Of a DNA stretch of 64,000 nt, positions 42,954 to 55,335 are shown in pieces. The notes under the pieces were generated by a model. It saw only the letters and a list, made by a program, of their open reading frames with translations. It did no database searches and had not been told where the DNA came from. The stretch is from Acanthamoeba castellanii str. Neff. Its lineage: Eukaryota > Discosea > Longamoebia > Acanthamoebidae. Every line of letters starts with the position of its first letter. The first letter of the stretch is position 1. The DNA is taken from positions 142,016 through 206,015 of the forward strand of contig NW_004457584.1 in NCBI RefSeq assembly GCF_000313135.1, given 5' to 3'. The position numbers and the translations under genes are program-made.

Positions 42954-45900
42954 TTAGGTGGGCTTGGGGTCCTTCCCTGGACTGCTCGGCGCGCTGGCCT
43001 CCTGCTGGTCGAGCGACTTGAAGGTCTCGCGCGCACGCGCCAGGTAGCTCGGACTGTCGACCTGCACCGGCCTTCGCGGTGACGCGGGCGTCGGGCTTTC
43101 GTCGCGGTTGAACACTTCCATCCGCGCCTGCAGGTCGATCCTCACCTGCTTCGGCTTGTCGGCCCCCTCCTTCTCTTTCTCTTTCTCCTTTTCGCTTTCG
43201 CTCTTGTTCTCGCCTTCCGACTCCTCTTCCTCCTTCTCCTGCTTGTTTCGCGCCACTATCGTTCGTTGTCGCATCTTCACCTCCTCTGCAGGAAGAGGAA
43301 GAAAACAGATTAGTCGCTAGATCACATCGCACCTGTGATCGCCGCACACGCACGCACGCCGCATGACGCACGCACGCACGCACGCACGCACTCACGCACG
43401 CACACGGAACAGCATACAAGCACACACGGTGGGTTACCATCGTCTATGCTGGCTGCCGATTTGCCGTTGAGCAAGGAGACGTTGGCCATTGGAAAGAAGC
43501 CCGCGGCCTCCTGAAGCAACACAAACAGCATCGAGCAGCCGTGAGAAGAAGAAGGAGGAGGAAGAGAGTCACGGCAACTTCAAAACAAACTAACAAACTA
43601 ATAAACGAACGCTCATTTACATTTATTTATATAATAATAAAAACTGGATTATGTGAGGGCGCGTACCCGACTTTCGCCCATGAACAGAGTCCCCTTGGCA
43701 GTGCCGGTGATGACAATCATGTCGCCTTCCACCAGCTCGAGCTGTTGCGCACGGTGAGACGGCAAGCAGGACATAAGAGGAGAAGGGGTGAAGAGACGTA
43801 CGTCCTCGTTGGTTCGTGGCTTGTAGGCCTTGGTGACCTTGGCGTAGTATTTATAGTAGGGTCGGTACTCCACTTCCTACACAAGAGCACAAATATAAAT
43901 AAATATGAATAATTATGATTTGTTTAATACATTATTCATTATACCAATCTTTACAACAAGTACTGTGCGAGCGTCGTACCTTGAGAATAGTGTCGTGGTG
44001 TTTGATGAGGGTGATGGTCAGCTCGTTCACATATTTTGTGTCGGCCACCTGCTTTTCAATTGCAGCTCTGTCGCTCGTCATCGCTTATGTGTTCGAACGA
44101 CACACGCGCACGACAGACACACGATACAAACACACGTGGCATATATACACTCATTTCTGTCAGTATGTTGGTCGACGATCGCCTTGATTGGTGTCGCTCT
44201 AGCCATAGCTAGAGTGGGGGCGGTGGCGGCACCTGAAGGTGGTGGGCGGAAGAAGCTGGGTCCGAAAATGGTGGCGAGGTTGGGTGCGTCCATCTTGTTC
44301 TCCGCCGACTCCTCGACCACTTTGGAGAGGCACATGAGGATGCGCTTGAGGGTAAACTTGTTGTACTGCGGCACCTCCTTGAACAGCACCTGCAGCTCTT
44401 CCTGTGCCGTCGCTAGTAGCCACACAAATCGCTCTACGCGTCAGACATACTATGCATAATTTTAATTTTAATTTTAAAATAATTTTAAAATAATAATGCA
44501 ATAAAATACTAATTATAAGAATGCATAATATAGAAATAGAAATAGAAATATACGTACACGAAGACTTGCGAGCGAGTTCAACAAAGGAGGCGAAGAGGGA
44601 AGAGGGGATGATGGAGTCGGGGTACTCGCGGACGAAGATTTTGAGCAAATCGCACACCACGTAGCCGTTGGAGGTCTTGAACAGGTCCACCTGCTCCCCG
44701 TTGTTCACCATGTCCCTGAACAGCTTCGTCTCGTCCACATTACCTGTGTTCCGCCGACGCTCGTTAGTAACAGTGTGTCGTATGTGTGTGTGTATGTGTG
44801 TGTCGTGTGTGTCGTGTGTGTGGTGTGGTGTGGTGTGTGTGTGTGTGCGGGCGTACCGGCCATGCGGAAGATGCCTTCCAGAGAGAGGAACAGGTGCTCG
44901 ATGTGGAGGCACAGCAGCTCGAGGAAGGGCGGCACCTGCCACTCGGGGTAGCCGCGCATGGCGACCTCGAGCGGCACCCCAAAGAGTCCGCCCACCTTCA
45001 GATTGCGGAAGTTTCTGCATGACGCACGCATTCACCACACACACCATCGCACACGCACACGCACACGCACACGCACGCACCACCGCACACACGCGCACAC
45101 CACATTCATGGCATCGTTTAGTACGCGCACGCGTGGTGGCGAGGGGACGAGGACGAAGATACCGAGGAGCAGAGATGCGGATGTCGTCGGCAGGGCGGCG
45201 GCGCGGCGACAAGGCCGGCTTGTTGCTGGTGCCCGCAGCGATGACGATCGAGGGCATTGTGTAGTGCTGCTTCATGTTGGTCGAGCTGTGGGCCTTGGTC
45301 ATCCCCGCCTTCCCCTTCTTCTTCGCCTCTGCACCCACACACCACCAGTGTGAATTAATAAATTTAATATATTAATAAATTACAATAGAGAAAATTTATT
45401 ATTAATATATTTATTAAATCCGGAATTATAATGATTAATAATAAAATTATGAATAAAGTACCGAGGTCTTTGAGGCCGCTCTTGAGCTGGTGCTTGTCGT
45501 CGGGGCTGAGGTCGAGCACGAAGCGGTTCTGCTCCATGGGCGTGGGCAGTTGTTTGGCCCACTCGGGCGGTGCCGAGGGCGGCGGTGGCACGTACTTGCC
45601 AACCGCCGGCTGTTTCGATCCGCTCCCTTCGTTCTTTTTGCCGCCGCTGTTCATCAAGCCGTCCTTCTCCTTGCTCTTCTTCTTGCTCTCCTTTTTCGAT
45701 CCACCACTGCCGCTCTCCTTCTTCTCCTTCTTCTCCCTTTTGTAGCTGCTGCCGCCTTTCTCCTTCTTCTTGAGCTTCTTGGCGTCGCCATCATCGACGA
45801 ATCGCGCCAAGTCCTCGAAAGATGACGATGCGCCCGATGGAGGAACACCACGAGGCGACATCATGAGGCCCTCCAGGCTGATCTTGTCCTTGCTGCTCGA

Positions 45901-46110
45901 TGTGGTGGTCCCCGTGGCAGAGGTCGAGAAGGCCACCGATTGCTTCAGCTTGAGCATGGCGTTCGCCTCCGCCGTCGCATTGCTTCCATTGCTACTCGAT
46001 TTTTCATCTTCGCCGCTTCGCTGGAGGATGGCTCTGTCGATGGCGTTGGTGGGGCGGGAGATCGGCAGGTCGCTGTACGACTGGCCCTTCTTGAACAGGC
46101 CCCTCTTCAT
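42954..46110 (-). CDS. RhoGAP-SH3 signalling protein
   Basis: Eleven exons with consistent phase. Order: low-complexity N-terminus (MKRGLFKKGQSYSDLPIS..) with KK/EKK runs; a PPPPSAPPEWAKQLP stretch resembling an SH3 ligand; RhoGAP with FGVPLEVAM, LEGIFRMAG (arginine finger), CDLLKIFVREYPDSIIPSSL, FTLKRILMCLSKVVEESAENKM, and LATIFGPSFFRPP; a linking helix; then an SH3 domain YYAKVTKAYKPRTNED, LELVEGDMIVITG, GTLFMGESREAAGFFPMANV; ending in a KEKE-rich, Pro/Ser tail. The RhoGAP stimulates Rho-family GTP hydrolysis; SH3 recruits Pro-rich partners, possibly its own N-terminus. The unit is repeated in amoebae, but this family has no name I can assign. Confidence 0.9.
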
Positions 46111-46361
46111 CTCCCTCTACTCTTTTCCCCCCTCTCCTCTTCGTTCGAGCTAATCTTTTTTTAAAAGACTGATTCAAGTTGCTGGTCGCGTGCAGCTCTT
46201 CTCCTTAGCCTCTCGTGCGGCCAAGGTGGTGTCCTTGTCGGGTTGTTGTGGCTCGACCGAGCGTTGGCAACGAACAGTTAATTTTAGTTAATTTAAACGC
46301 TTGCTTACATTTTCTTTCGTTTTTCTTTTTCTTCCTGGATGTGAAGGATGTAGCTGCAAAA

Positions 46362-47838
46362 TTAACACAGCTGGCACGAGCCTGGCTGCATCTTCATGGT
46401 GCCCGTGCTTCGCTTTGTCTGGTTGTCTGCCACTGGGACCGAGGGCTTCCTGGCCAGCACCACGGCAGGGGATGTCCCAGGTACAGTGGGCAGGAGCGGC
46501 TTGAATTGGCCCTCGCCAGCAGACAATGGCGCCACAATGCGAACATTCTCACCAGCATCAGTGAAGCATACGCCCACGCGCAGAGGCGATTCCGACACAT
46601 CCATGTAGGGGAACACCTGACCAAGGGGGCAATAGATGAGAACAGAAACATGTTATAAAATCAAGTGCAAGACTAATGCACACAACGCACAGGCACACAC
46701 AAGATTGTGTGACATTGTACCAAGGGGTGGTGGACCATGCGGAAGTTCTTGAAAAAGATCACATAGGGATGCACATTGTGCGACACGACAGCATCTTCCA
46801 ACGAGGTAGGTGCACCCATACGAACAACCCTGCATGTAGTGTCGTGAGACTACTGATTTGGGATGAGTTGACCAAGGCTGTGGAGCGGGGGCACAAGTTA
46901 ACTGGGACCAGCTGGGCTCGTTCGACGAAGCGGCATTCATGTCGCGGAGGCCCACTTGCACACTGATGATGTCGCCCTGGCCGAACTGGGTCGTAGAACG
47001 ATGTCCCAGCCTGCCACGAGTGTGCGTAATTAAGCCGCGTGTGCGTGTGCATGTGTGTGTGTGTGTGGCGGCACGTGTACGCGCGCTTTGTTGTGGTCGT
47101 ATTCTTGGTACCCAGCTCGTAGAATGTCGCCGTCAGGAAAGTAGGCCACTGCAATAGTCTTCTCCAGCAAGGTTGGGTGCATCAGGAAGGCCTTCTCCCG
47201 CTTGCCCTTGGGCCGCACCGCCTGGGTCACCGTCACACAGAAATTCGGGTCTGCATCCACGACCAGGTGAGTCAAGAAGTCAATCCGGCCAACCAGAGTC
47301 AACTTGACTTGAACGTACTGGGGAAACAGTCGATGCGGAAGTGCACCACAGCCGGTGCCGACGCTGGTGAGTAGAGTGCGGCCAGCGTGTGGCCTGAGTG
47401 CACATAGGCTGAGTTGCAATTGGGATCCGGGTATTGGGGGGTGATGTCGGTCGGGAGATCGCCGAAGCGGGCGCAGCGCCCGCCGTCATCGAAGACCACA
47501 TCTTGACTCTCCACTTCATCAAACCGCGGCGTCAAGCGCTGCATTGCAGTCCGTCAGGACGGATTAATAATTTTAAGACAATCAAAAAACGTACCGCGCG
47601 GGTTTGCGGGTTGGCGAAGATGGCGTGGTGGAAGTCGCGGCATACCCGCGCTGCTGTTACCAACTCCCTCTGCAAATGCCCCCCCCCCACCGACCCAAGC
47701 TAAGGAGCAGAGCTCAAGTGCCTGAAGCACAAGCAACACAAAGTAACTTAAAAAACAAGTCGCGAGAAAAGAAAGCAGTACAGGGTGGGTTAGGAAAGAG
47801 ACGACGAGGTCCCACAGCTCCTGCGGCAGTGCCTCCAT
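46362..47838 (-). CDS. F-box protein with SPRY-like C-terminal region, apparent frameshift
   Basis: Exon 1 (47782-47838) and exon 2 (47595-47669) join to LPQELWDLVVSFLTHPREL then VTAARVCRDFHHAIF, a clean F-box for Skp1/cullin binding. Exon 3 (47538 to about 47081) needs one extra base in the run TTTCCCCAG at about 47320: before it HFRIDCFP, after it QYVQVKLTLVGRIDFL. The remaining part includes FGQGDIISVQVGL, VHPYVIFFKNFRMVHHPL, and VFPYMDVSESPLRVGV, which loosely follow SPRY-domain order (GD-I-I, F-x-K-N, F-P). SPRY is a tentative call. Another frame change occurs near 47000. The 3' end is QPGSCQLC. The gene is next to xanthine dehydrogenase in the same orientation. Confidence 0.65.
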
Positions 47839-47949
47839 GCTTCCGTGCAAAAATAAAAATAAAAATAAAATAAAGAAAAACAATTTCTAGAAATGTATGG
47901 GCGTTTATGTTAGCCGTGTACGGTGATTGCGTCCACCGTGCGCTCCGCC

Positions 47950-50900
47950 TCACCAGTAGAGTTGTTCGATTTGGACGCCGGCTGCCTGCTGGGCATTCCA
48001 CACGGTGGCCGGGGCGGGCAGGGCAAAGTCGCCCTTCTGGCCCACCTCGGCCCTGGCGCTGGCGAGGGCCTGCTTGACCGCAAAGTACACTGAACACGCC
48101 ACACAGTACGGCGGCTCGCCCGAAGCCTTGGACCGCATCACGCCCACAGGATTGGGCGCATCTGCAAGCAAGCGCAACCCACAAGAAAATGCACCACGCA
48201 CCACGCACAACACGACACGGCATGACACACACCGATTTTTAGTGTGGTGAATGTGTGTGTCGTGCTACCCCTAAACACACGCGTGCGGCGCCAACGTACC
48301 CTTGAGGAGCGCGACGTTGAAGCGAATGGGGATGTCCTTCTGCGAGGGCGGCTTATACTCCCACGTGCTAGCAGGGGAGAGGGCGAAGAAAGCAAAAGAC
48401 AAAAATATGAATATTAATTTATAACAAAGTAATAATAATAAATTAAAATAAATAATAATACATAATAAAAAAATTAAATAATGGCTAACGTACCCGTTGG
48501 TCACCAGCTTGCCGCTGGGGTCGTACTCGATGTACTCGGTGAGGAAGTAGCCCAGGCCCTGGATGAAGGCGCCCTCGACTTGACCTGCCCCAGGAGCGAG
48601 ACCAAAAACCGGGTCAGCTGTCGGTGTCAACACAAAGAAACCGGAGAGCGTACCGATGTCGACGTCGGGGTTCAGGCTGACGCCGCAGTCGAACAGAATG
48701 TCGGTCTGCAGCACCTCGGTGGCGCCCGTAAGAATGTCCACTTGCACTGCGTGTCGTGCCATGTGTCGTGTGTCAGGCAAGCGCGTGTTGTGTTCTATAT
48801 AAGGTGTGGTTGCGAAAAGGTACCTTCGGTGCAGGCTACGGCGTAGGAGTTGTAGGCGAATGGGTTGGGCGTCTGCGCGGTGATCCAGGCGTGCGCCCTC
48901 AGCTCGACGCCGGCGGCGTAGGCCTTGGTGATCAGCTCCTGCCAGGTGGGCTCGGCCCTCTTGTCCTGCCGCATCAGCGTCCGCAGGGGCGCCAGCCGCT
49001 TGTTCAGGATGTCGCACGCCTCCATCACGATCTTGCTGTTCTCCGCGGCAAACGCACATATCAAACAATGAGCAACATGTTGAGTTATATATATATTATA
49101 AGTATATATATTGTAAATATGATGCAATATGTTGAACAGAGAGGGAATGTACCTGTTGAGGCCAGAGGTGATGGAACCGCCGGTGGGGTCGGCGTTGGTG
49201 GCGATGAAGCTGTTGGTGGGGTCGATGGCGATCAGGTCGAGCGGAATGCCGAGCTCGTGGGCCACGCACTGGGCCACCTTGGTGTTGATGCCCTGGCCGA
49301 CCTCCACGCCCGAGTGGCCCACGCCCACCGTACCGTCCATGTAGATGTTCACCTGACAACCATACCTTCAAACAGAAGGCAAATGCACATTTAATTAGTT
49401 GGCTGGCGGCCCTGTGTCGTGCGGTGTGTGCGGTGTGTGCGGTGTGTGCGGTGTGTGTCGTGACGAGAAGGGGTGTGTACTTGGCTCCAGCCCAGGAGAT
49501 GCCGTATTTGAGGGGGACGAGGGAGATGCCGCGCTTGGTCCAGCGGTTGTTGCTGTTGTAGAGCTGCACCTGCGCCTTGCGGGCGTCATAGTTGCAGCTG
49601 GCCTTCAGCTGATTCCAAAGCGAGCCCAAGCTGGCGACAGAAAAAAATGCGCACATTAAGCCGTGTCCACAAATCCACATATGGACAGCACACGCACCAC
49701 CGCACACGATTTACCTGAAGTAGGGAAGGGGCTGCCCGTAGGGGGTGGTCTGGCCCTTGGCGTAGAAGTTGAGGGGCTTCACCACGTCGGGCGAGAGGCC
49801 CAGATAGGCCGACACTGACTCCACCACGCTCTCCATGAAGTAGATCGCCGGCACGCAACTTCAAAAAAAAAAAAAAAAAAAACACGCACCAACACGCACC
49901 ACACGCATGTGGCACCACACACACGACCACACACACACACACACACAGCACACACAGCACACACAGCACACACAGCACACACAGCACACACAGCACACAC
50001 AGCACACACACAACACACACGTCAGACTGAGACGCTGGTGGTGCCTACTAGATCTGGGGAAGGGGCAAGGTACCCGGGAGCGCGGGTCGGGGTGTTGGAG
50101 GGCAGGTTGGTGAAGCAGAGCTTGCCCTCGATGGCGTAGTTGGGCACGAAGTAGCAGTTGTCGGCCGACGTGAGCGCCATGTCCACGGCTGGCGGAAGGA
50201 CCCGCAACCGGTTGTTGCAGTGGTAGGGTCAGTAAAAGAGCTGGGACGCAGGTCAGCGATTTCAGCTGTATATTGATGCGAGGGCGCGTACTGCCGGCCG
50301 TCGAGTCGTAGGAGCACCCGCCGTCAGCGTACAGGGTCATCTGCAGGGCATTGATCTTGCCTGCATGTTGTGTGTGGTGTGTGTGCGCGGTGTGTGTGGT
50401 GTGCGTGTGGTGCGCGGTGTGTGTCGTGTCGGTGTGAGCGAGTTGCGAAAGAACCGGGGCGATGGGTTTCCGTTACCGTTGTCGTCGAACCCGACCTTGT
50501 AGTCGCATCGGAACGGGTGCCTCTTGCCGACCATCTCCATGTTGGTGTTGATGTCGAGCGACAGCTTAACGGGCCGCTTCAGCTTCTTCGAGGCCACCGC
50601 GGCGGCCGTGGCGACCATCGCCGATCGGGTGATCTTGCCTCCGTAGGCCCCGCCCACGCGCCTCGTTTCCACTGCGCGCACGCAGAGTTTAGCAGAGCCT
50701 CAGCGTCAGCAGCCTTTGGCTTGAGCTAGACGAAGGGGAGTACAACGTTACCGGTGATCTTGGAGCTGTTGACGCCGGTGACGCGCGAGATGAGGTTCTG
50801 CATGAGAGAAGGCCACTGGGTCGACGAGATGACCTTCATCGCCTGGCCCTCCTCCGGAATGGCCACGCTGCTCTGCGTCTCCATGTGGAAGTGGTACTGC

Positions 50901-53900
50901 GACCCGACCGAGACCGAATTCTGGGTGTTCCCACAAAATAGCATTGTAAAAAAATGCAAAAAAGAATATTACGAAAATATAATATAATATAAAAATATAA
51001 AAATATAATGTATAATATGAAATAAAAAAAATTGTGTACCTGGAGGACGTGCTTGGACTGGGCGAAGCCCTTGCTGAGGTCGCCCGTGGTGAAGGGGCCG
51101 ACGGGGGTGGTGCCCGGGTAGGGCGGGAAGAAGGAGTTGCGGGAGATGGCCTCGTCCAGCGACAGGACCGGCTTGGGCGCCTTGCTGACGTCATAGGTCA
51201 CCTTCACCAGCTGCACGGCCTCGCGCGCCCTTCTGTAGCTCTCGGCCACGATCAAGCCTGCATCACGTGGCAACCCAGAAAGCCATCAGGAATGCGAGGA
51301 ATGAACGCCAAGGCCAGGGCTACGCCTATTGTGGTCTCGAGTGTGCTCATACCGATGGGCTGGCCGTTGTAGATGACCTTCTTGTCAGCAAACACGGGCT
51401 CGTGCCACTCAACCGGGACCGGGTCAGTCGTGATGGTGTTGCGATCTGTGTCGTGTGTGTGTGTGTGTCGTGTGTGTGTGTGTGTGTGTGGACACAGTGA
51501 GCAGAGGTATATTTAAATGTAATTAGGGTGGGTAGGTGGGTACCGGGCTGGATGTCCTTGGCCGAGATCCAGGCGATGACGCCGGGAAGTTGAAGGGCGG
51601 CCGACGGGTCGACAGACACGATGTCACCGGTCGCCACCGTGGTCAGCACAAAGTCGGCGTAGGCCGCGTTGTTCGGCGTCACGTCGTCGGCATACACCGC
51701 CTGAAAGAGCGCACCAAAAGAGCGAAGAACGAAGAACGAAGAACGAAGAAGAAAGCACGAAGCAATCAATCACCTTGGCACCAAGAAGCTGCTCAGTATC
51801 CATGCGTTGACAAGGTACCTTGCCGCTGGTCTGGACGACGCCGTCGATCTTGGGAATGGCCTGGGAGATCGGGTACTCCGACGGGTCGGTGCCATACGAC
51901 TGCTCGCCACTGCTCACCGGCCGAACGACTGGAATCACCCGCCCAGACCCCAGACGGGTCGAACGTCAGCTGTGCGTGTGCGTGTGCGTGTGCGTATCAA
52001 GCGCTCGAGAGGGGAGGGGGTGAAGAGCGTACAGTGGTGCATCGCCGACTCGAGTTGGGGAGGAAGCGACGAGGCTGGGAGCTGGGCCAGGTAGAACTTG
52101 TAGAAGAGGGTGAGGATGAGGGAGGACCGGTAGGCCACGCGGCCTTCGGTCGGGTCGATCGTAGGCACGAGCGAGGTCTGCAGCAAAGCCAGCGCATCTA
52201 CCATTCAAATAACAAATAACGAAAACGAAACAAAAACAAACGGAATGTGAGTCATGCGCGGTGCAGCAAAGAAGAGGAAACGTGGTACACTTGAGCGTGG
52301 CGGGATCGCTCCAGGAGCGTCCGACCAAGAACTCCTCCACCTTTTCGGCGCGGCACGGGTACTTCTGCACGCCGCCGTAGGCCAGGGTGGGCAGCTTGGT
52401 CACGCGATAGCTGCTGTCGAGCTCCACGCGGAATCCTGGCGCACACATCAAACGCTCAGTTGACCGCACAGAAAAGTCACATATTATGAGACGTCAGGTG
52501 CAGGTACCAGCGTTGACGATGGCGTGCGAGTTGACGTGACGGACCATAGTCTTGTGCGTATCGAAGCCTCCCGGCACGGTCGCCCACGGAACGGTGATGG
52601 AGTAGATGATCCTGTTGGTCATGTCCACCTGCGATCACATCAATTCATGAATTCTTCTCAGTATTGCGTGGCTGTGTGCGGTGGTGCGTGTGCTGCGAAC
52701 CTTCTCAAATCCGTACAACGGCACATTTTGGAAGTTGCCGTTGATGTCGAGCAGCCGCAGCTCGGCTCCCACGGCCATGAGGATGGTCCAGATATCGGAC
52801 GTGAAGGCCCAGTTGTGCACCATCATCAAATTACCTGACCATTACGAAACGAAATTAAGAAATTAAGAAATTAATACTGATAAAAATAGCAATAGCAATA
52901 CAATAACAAACGAAAAGAAAAGAATTAAATCAGAATTATAAAAATGAAAAATGCAGGTCAGGGAGTCGCACCCGACACGCTGCCCACGTTGCGCACTTGC
53001 GGGCTCGCCACGAGCTTCAGGTGGCGGAGGAGTACGGGGATGAAGGCGGTGCGCACGGATTTGTCCGCAGCGGCGGTCTCCTCCAGGAAGGACATGAACC
53101 GACTCACCGTCACCGCGCCGCCCATCGTCAGGCCAGCTGCCGTCTTCTCCGTTTTCTATCGAGTCAAACACTTCTAAGTATTGGCCAGTAGGCACGCGTG
53201 TCGTGTGTGTCGTGTGTGTCGTGTGTACGCACCTGGAGCTCTGTAATGTCCCTGATGTAGATCCACATGTCGGGCTTCTGGTCCTTGTACACGCCGATCG
53301 AGGTGTTGCCGACGACGAACTTCTTGGTGGCCGCAGGCGCACTTTTGAGCAGCTGCAGAAGCGCGTCGAGCGTGGCCGGCGCGTACCACGCCATACCGAG
53401 CGCGTCGCGGAACTGGAGCGCAGACTTGGGAGCCTCGCCCGCCTTTTTCACACACGTTCTGCACACAACACACACACACACACATGTAGCACACGACACA
53501 CGTCAATTGATTCCGGTCAAATATGGCAGTTATGCAGTGAATGCGTCAAATTTCAGCGTACCCAGTGCGACGGCAGAGGTCCTCGATGTCGGCGCTGCAC
53601 TGCGAGCCCGGCGCGGCCGAGGCGGCGTCGCCGGCGAAGGACTTCATGGCGTCGAGGATCGGGCGGTAGCCGGTGCAGCGACACAAGTTGCCGTCGAAGT
53701 GGTCTTCCACCTCTTGCTGCGTTGGCTTGGGCTTCTCCTTGAGCAGCGAGTACATGCTCATCACCTGCGGCCCACAAAATGACAAATAAAATATAGATAA
53801 ATTTAAGAAGAGAAAAAAACAAATTAATATCAACAAATAAATATATATCAACGTACCATGCCCACGCTGCAGAAGCCGCACTGGCTGCCGTTGGAATCGG

Positions 53901-55055
53901 CGAGCTTCTTGGAGATGGGGTTGGTCTCGGCGTCGCCGTTGAGTCCCTCGATCGTGGTCACCTGCACACACACACCACACAAACACACACACACACACCC
54001 ATCAATCATCGATCTGAAAAACAGTGAATGTGGTGGTGTTGGCCTGCCATGCGGATATGCGGACGTACGTTGAGGCCGTGGCAGCTGGCCAAAGGCCGGA
54101 GACACGAGTTGATGGCGAGGGTCTTGGTGGCCCCGGTGTCGTCCGCCATGTCGATCGCCACCGTACACGAGCCGCAGCCGCCCTCGCCGCACATGAACTT
54201 GGTGCCTGCGCGGTCAACAAACAGCAACTGATCAGCAAGCAAGCAACAAGTGTGCGCATTCCGGGTGTAGCTGCGCACCATGGTAGTCGGGTCTGTCACG
54301 GAGACTGTGTGTGTGTGTGGTGTGTGTGTGGTGTGTGTTCGAGTGTCAGCACACGGTGCACGCAAAGGGCCAATGGAGGGAGAGGGCAGGAAGGTGCGTA
54401 ACTAGTCGTTGAGGGTGGTGGCCACGTCCACGTTGTCGACCTGGGTCTTCTCGCCGTTGAGGTAAAATACAATCTGCTGATCGGCCGCCACCGCCTTCTC
54501 CCTCCTCTGCCTGTCCTGCTTGGGCTGCTTCTTCGCCGCGCAGCGCTTGGGCTCCGCCTCCAGCTCTTGCTTCACCTGCTCAGCTGGGCCGGCGGCGGCG
54601 ATGCTCAGCTGGGCCAGCTGGCTGGTGAGCGGCTGCGGCATGTACTGCGGCTTCGACGACGCGGGCACGTAGAAAGCTGTGGGCTGCTGCATCACGGCCT
54701 GGCCAGGCCTCGGCGCGGCCGCCACGTAGACGATCCCAGAAGGTCGCTGTGGCTGTGGCTGCTGCTGCGTAGGCTGAGAGTAGATGGCGGGGGTGGCCGC
54801 GGCCATCTGCTGTTGCTGCGGGTACTGGTACACTTGAGGATGGAAGGGGTAGGCAGGGTGGAGAGGAAGAGGGGCGGCGCGCGAAGCTGCGGGGGCGCCT
54901 CCATTCGCAATGACCTGAGGAGACTGCTGCGGGATTTGATTCATCATCAAAATCGGCGTAGCGCCGGCGGGGGCGGGGGCCGCATAGAAGTAGGCGGGCT
55001 GTTGCTGGGCCGGGGGCGCCTGCGGACGCGAGCCATATCTGCCGTTCTGTTGCAT
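47950..55055 (-). CDS. XDH: Xanthine dehydrogenase/oxidase with an N-terminal low-complexity extension
   Basis: About 27 exons. Order: first [2Fe-2S] FVDR.., [16 protein letters not shown] and second [24 protein letters not shown] domain [23 protein letters not shown]; molybdopterin domain with [29 protein letters not shown], and the catalytic Glu in [10 protein letters not shown]. It oxidises hypoxanthine and xanthine to urate in purine catabolism; aldehyde oxidase cannot be excluded without key binding-pocket residues. The first splice pairs exon 1 (54403-55055) with a 26-bp exon (54279-54304): [15 protein letters not shown] runs continuously, confirming that the Gln/Pro/Ala-rich ORF starting [12 protein letters not shown] is the true N-terminus. 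That gives about 190 extra residues before the usual start. Ends QIEQLYW. Confidence 0.93.
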
Positions 55056-55335
55056 ATCGCGGTGGGCAGGCCTATCGATCAGCTGCTATGACCGGTCGGC
55101 TCCGCGACCAAGTGGTTGGTATCGCCGCTTTGCTATTTCGTTCGCAATTTCGCAATTGAAACTATCTTGCAAAAAAATTTGAAGCGAACGAAACAATCGA
55201 TTGCTTCATTCGTTGCTGATTGGCCGGTTTCTTGCAGGCCACCGGCCAATGAGTGCGTCGTGTAGAATTGTTCGTCGCCTTCCTCTTGTGACCTTTGGTT
55301 GTGGCAAACAAAACTGGACTCAGCTCACACACAAG

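Noticed and set aside
49921..50010. Regular CACACAG repeats that might look like a CRISPR array
   Set aside because: Unit is too short and without spacers; a simple microsatellite in a xanthine dehydrogenase intron.
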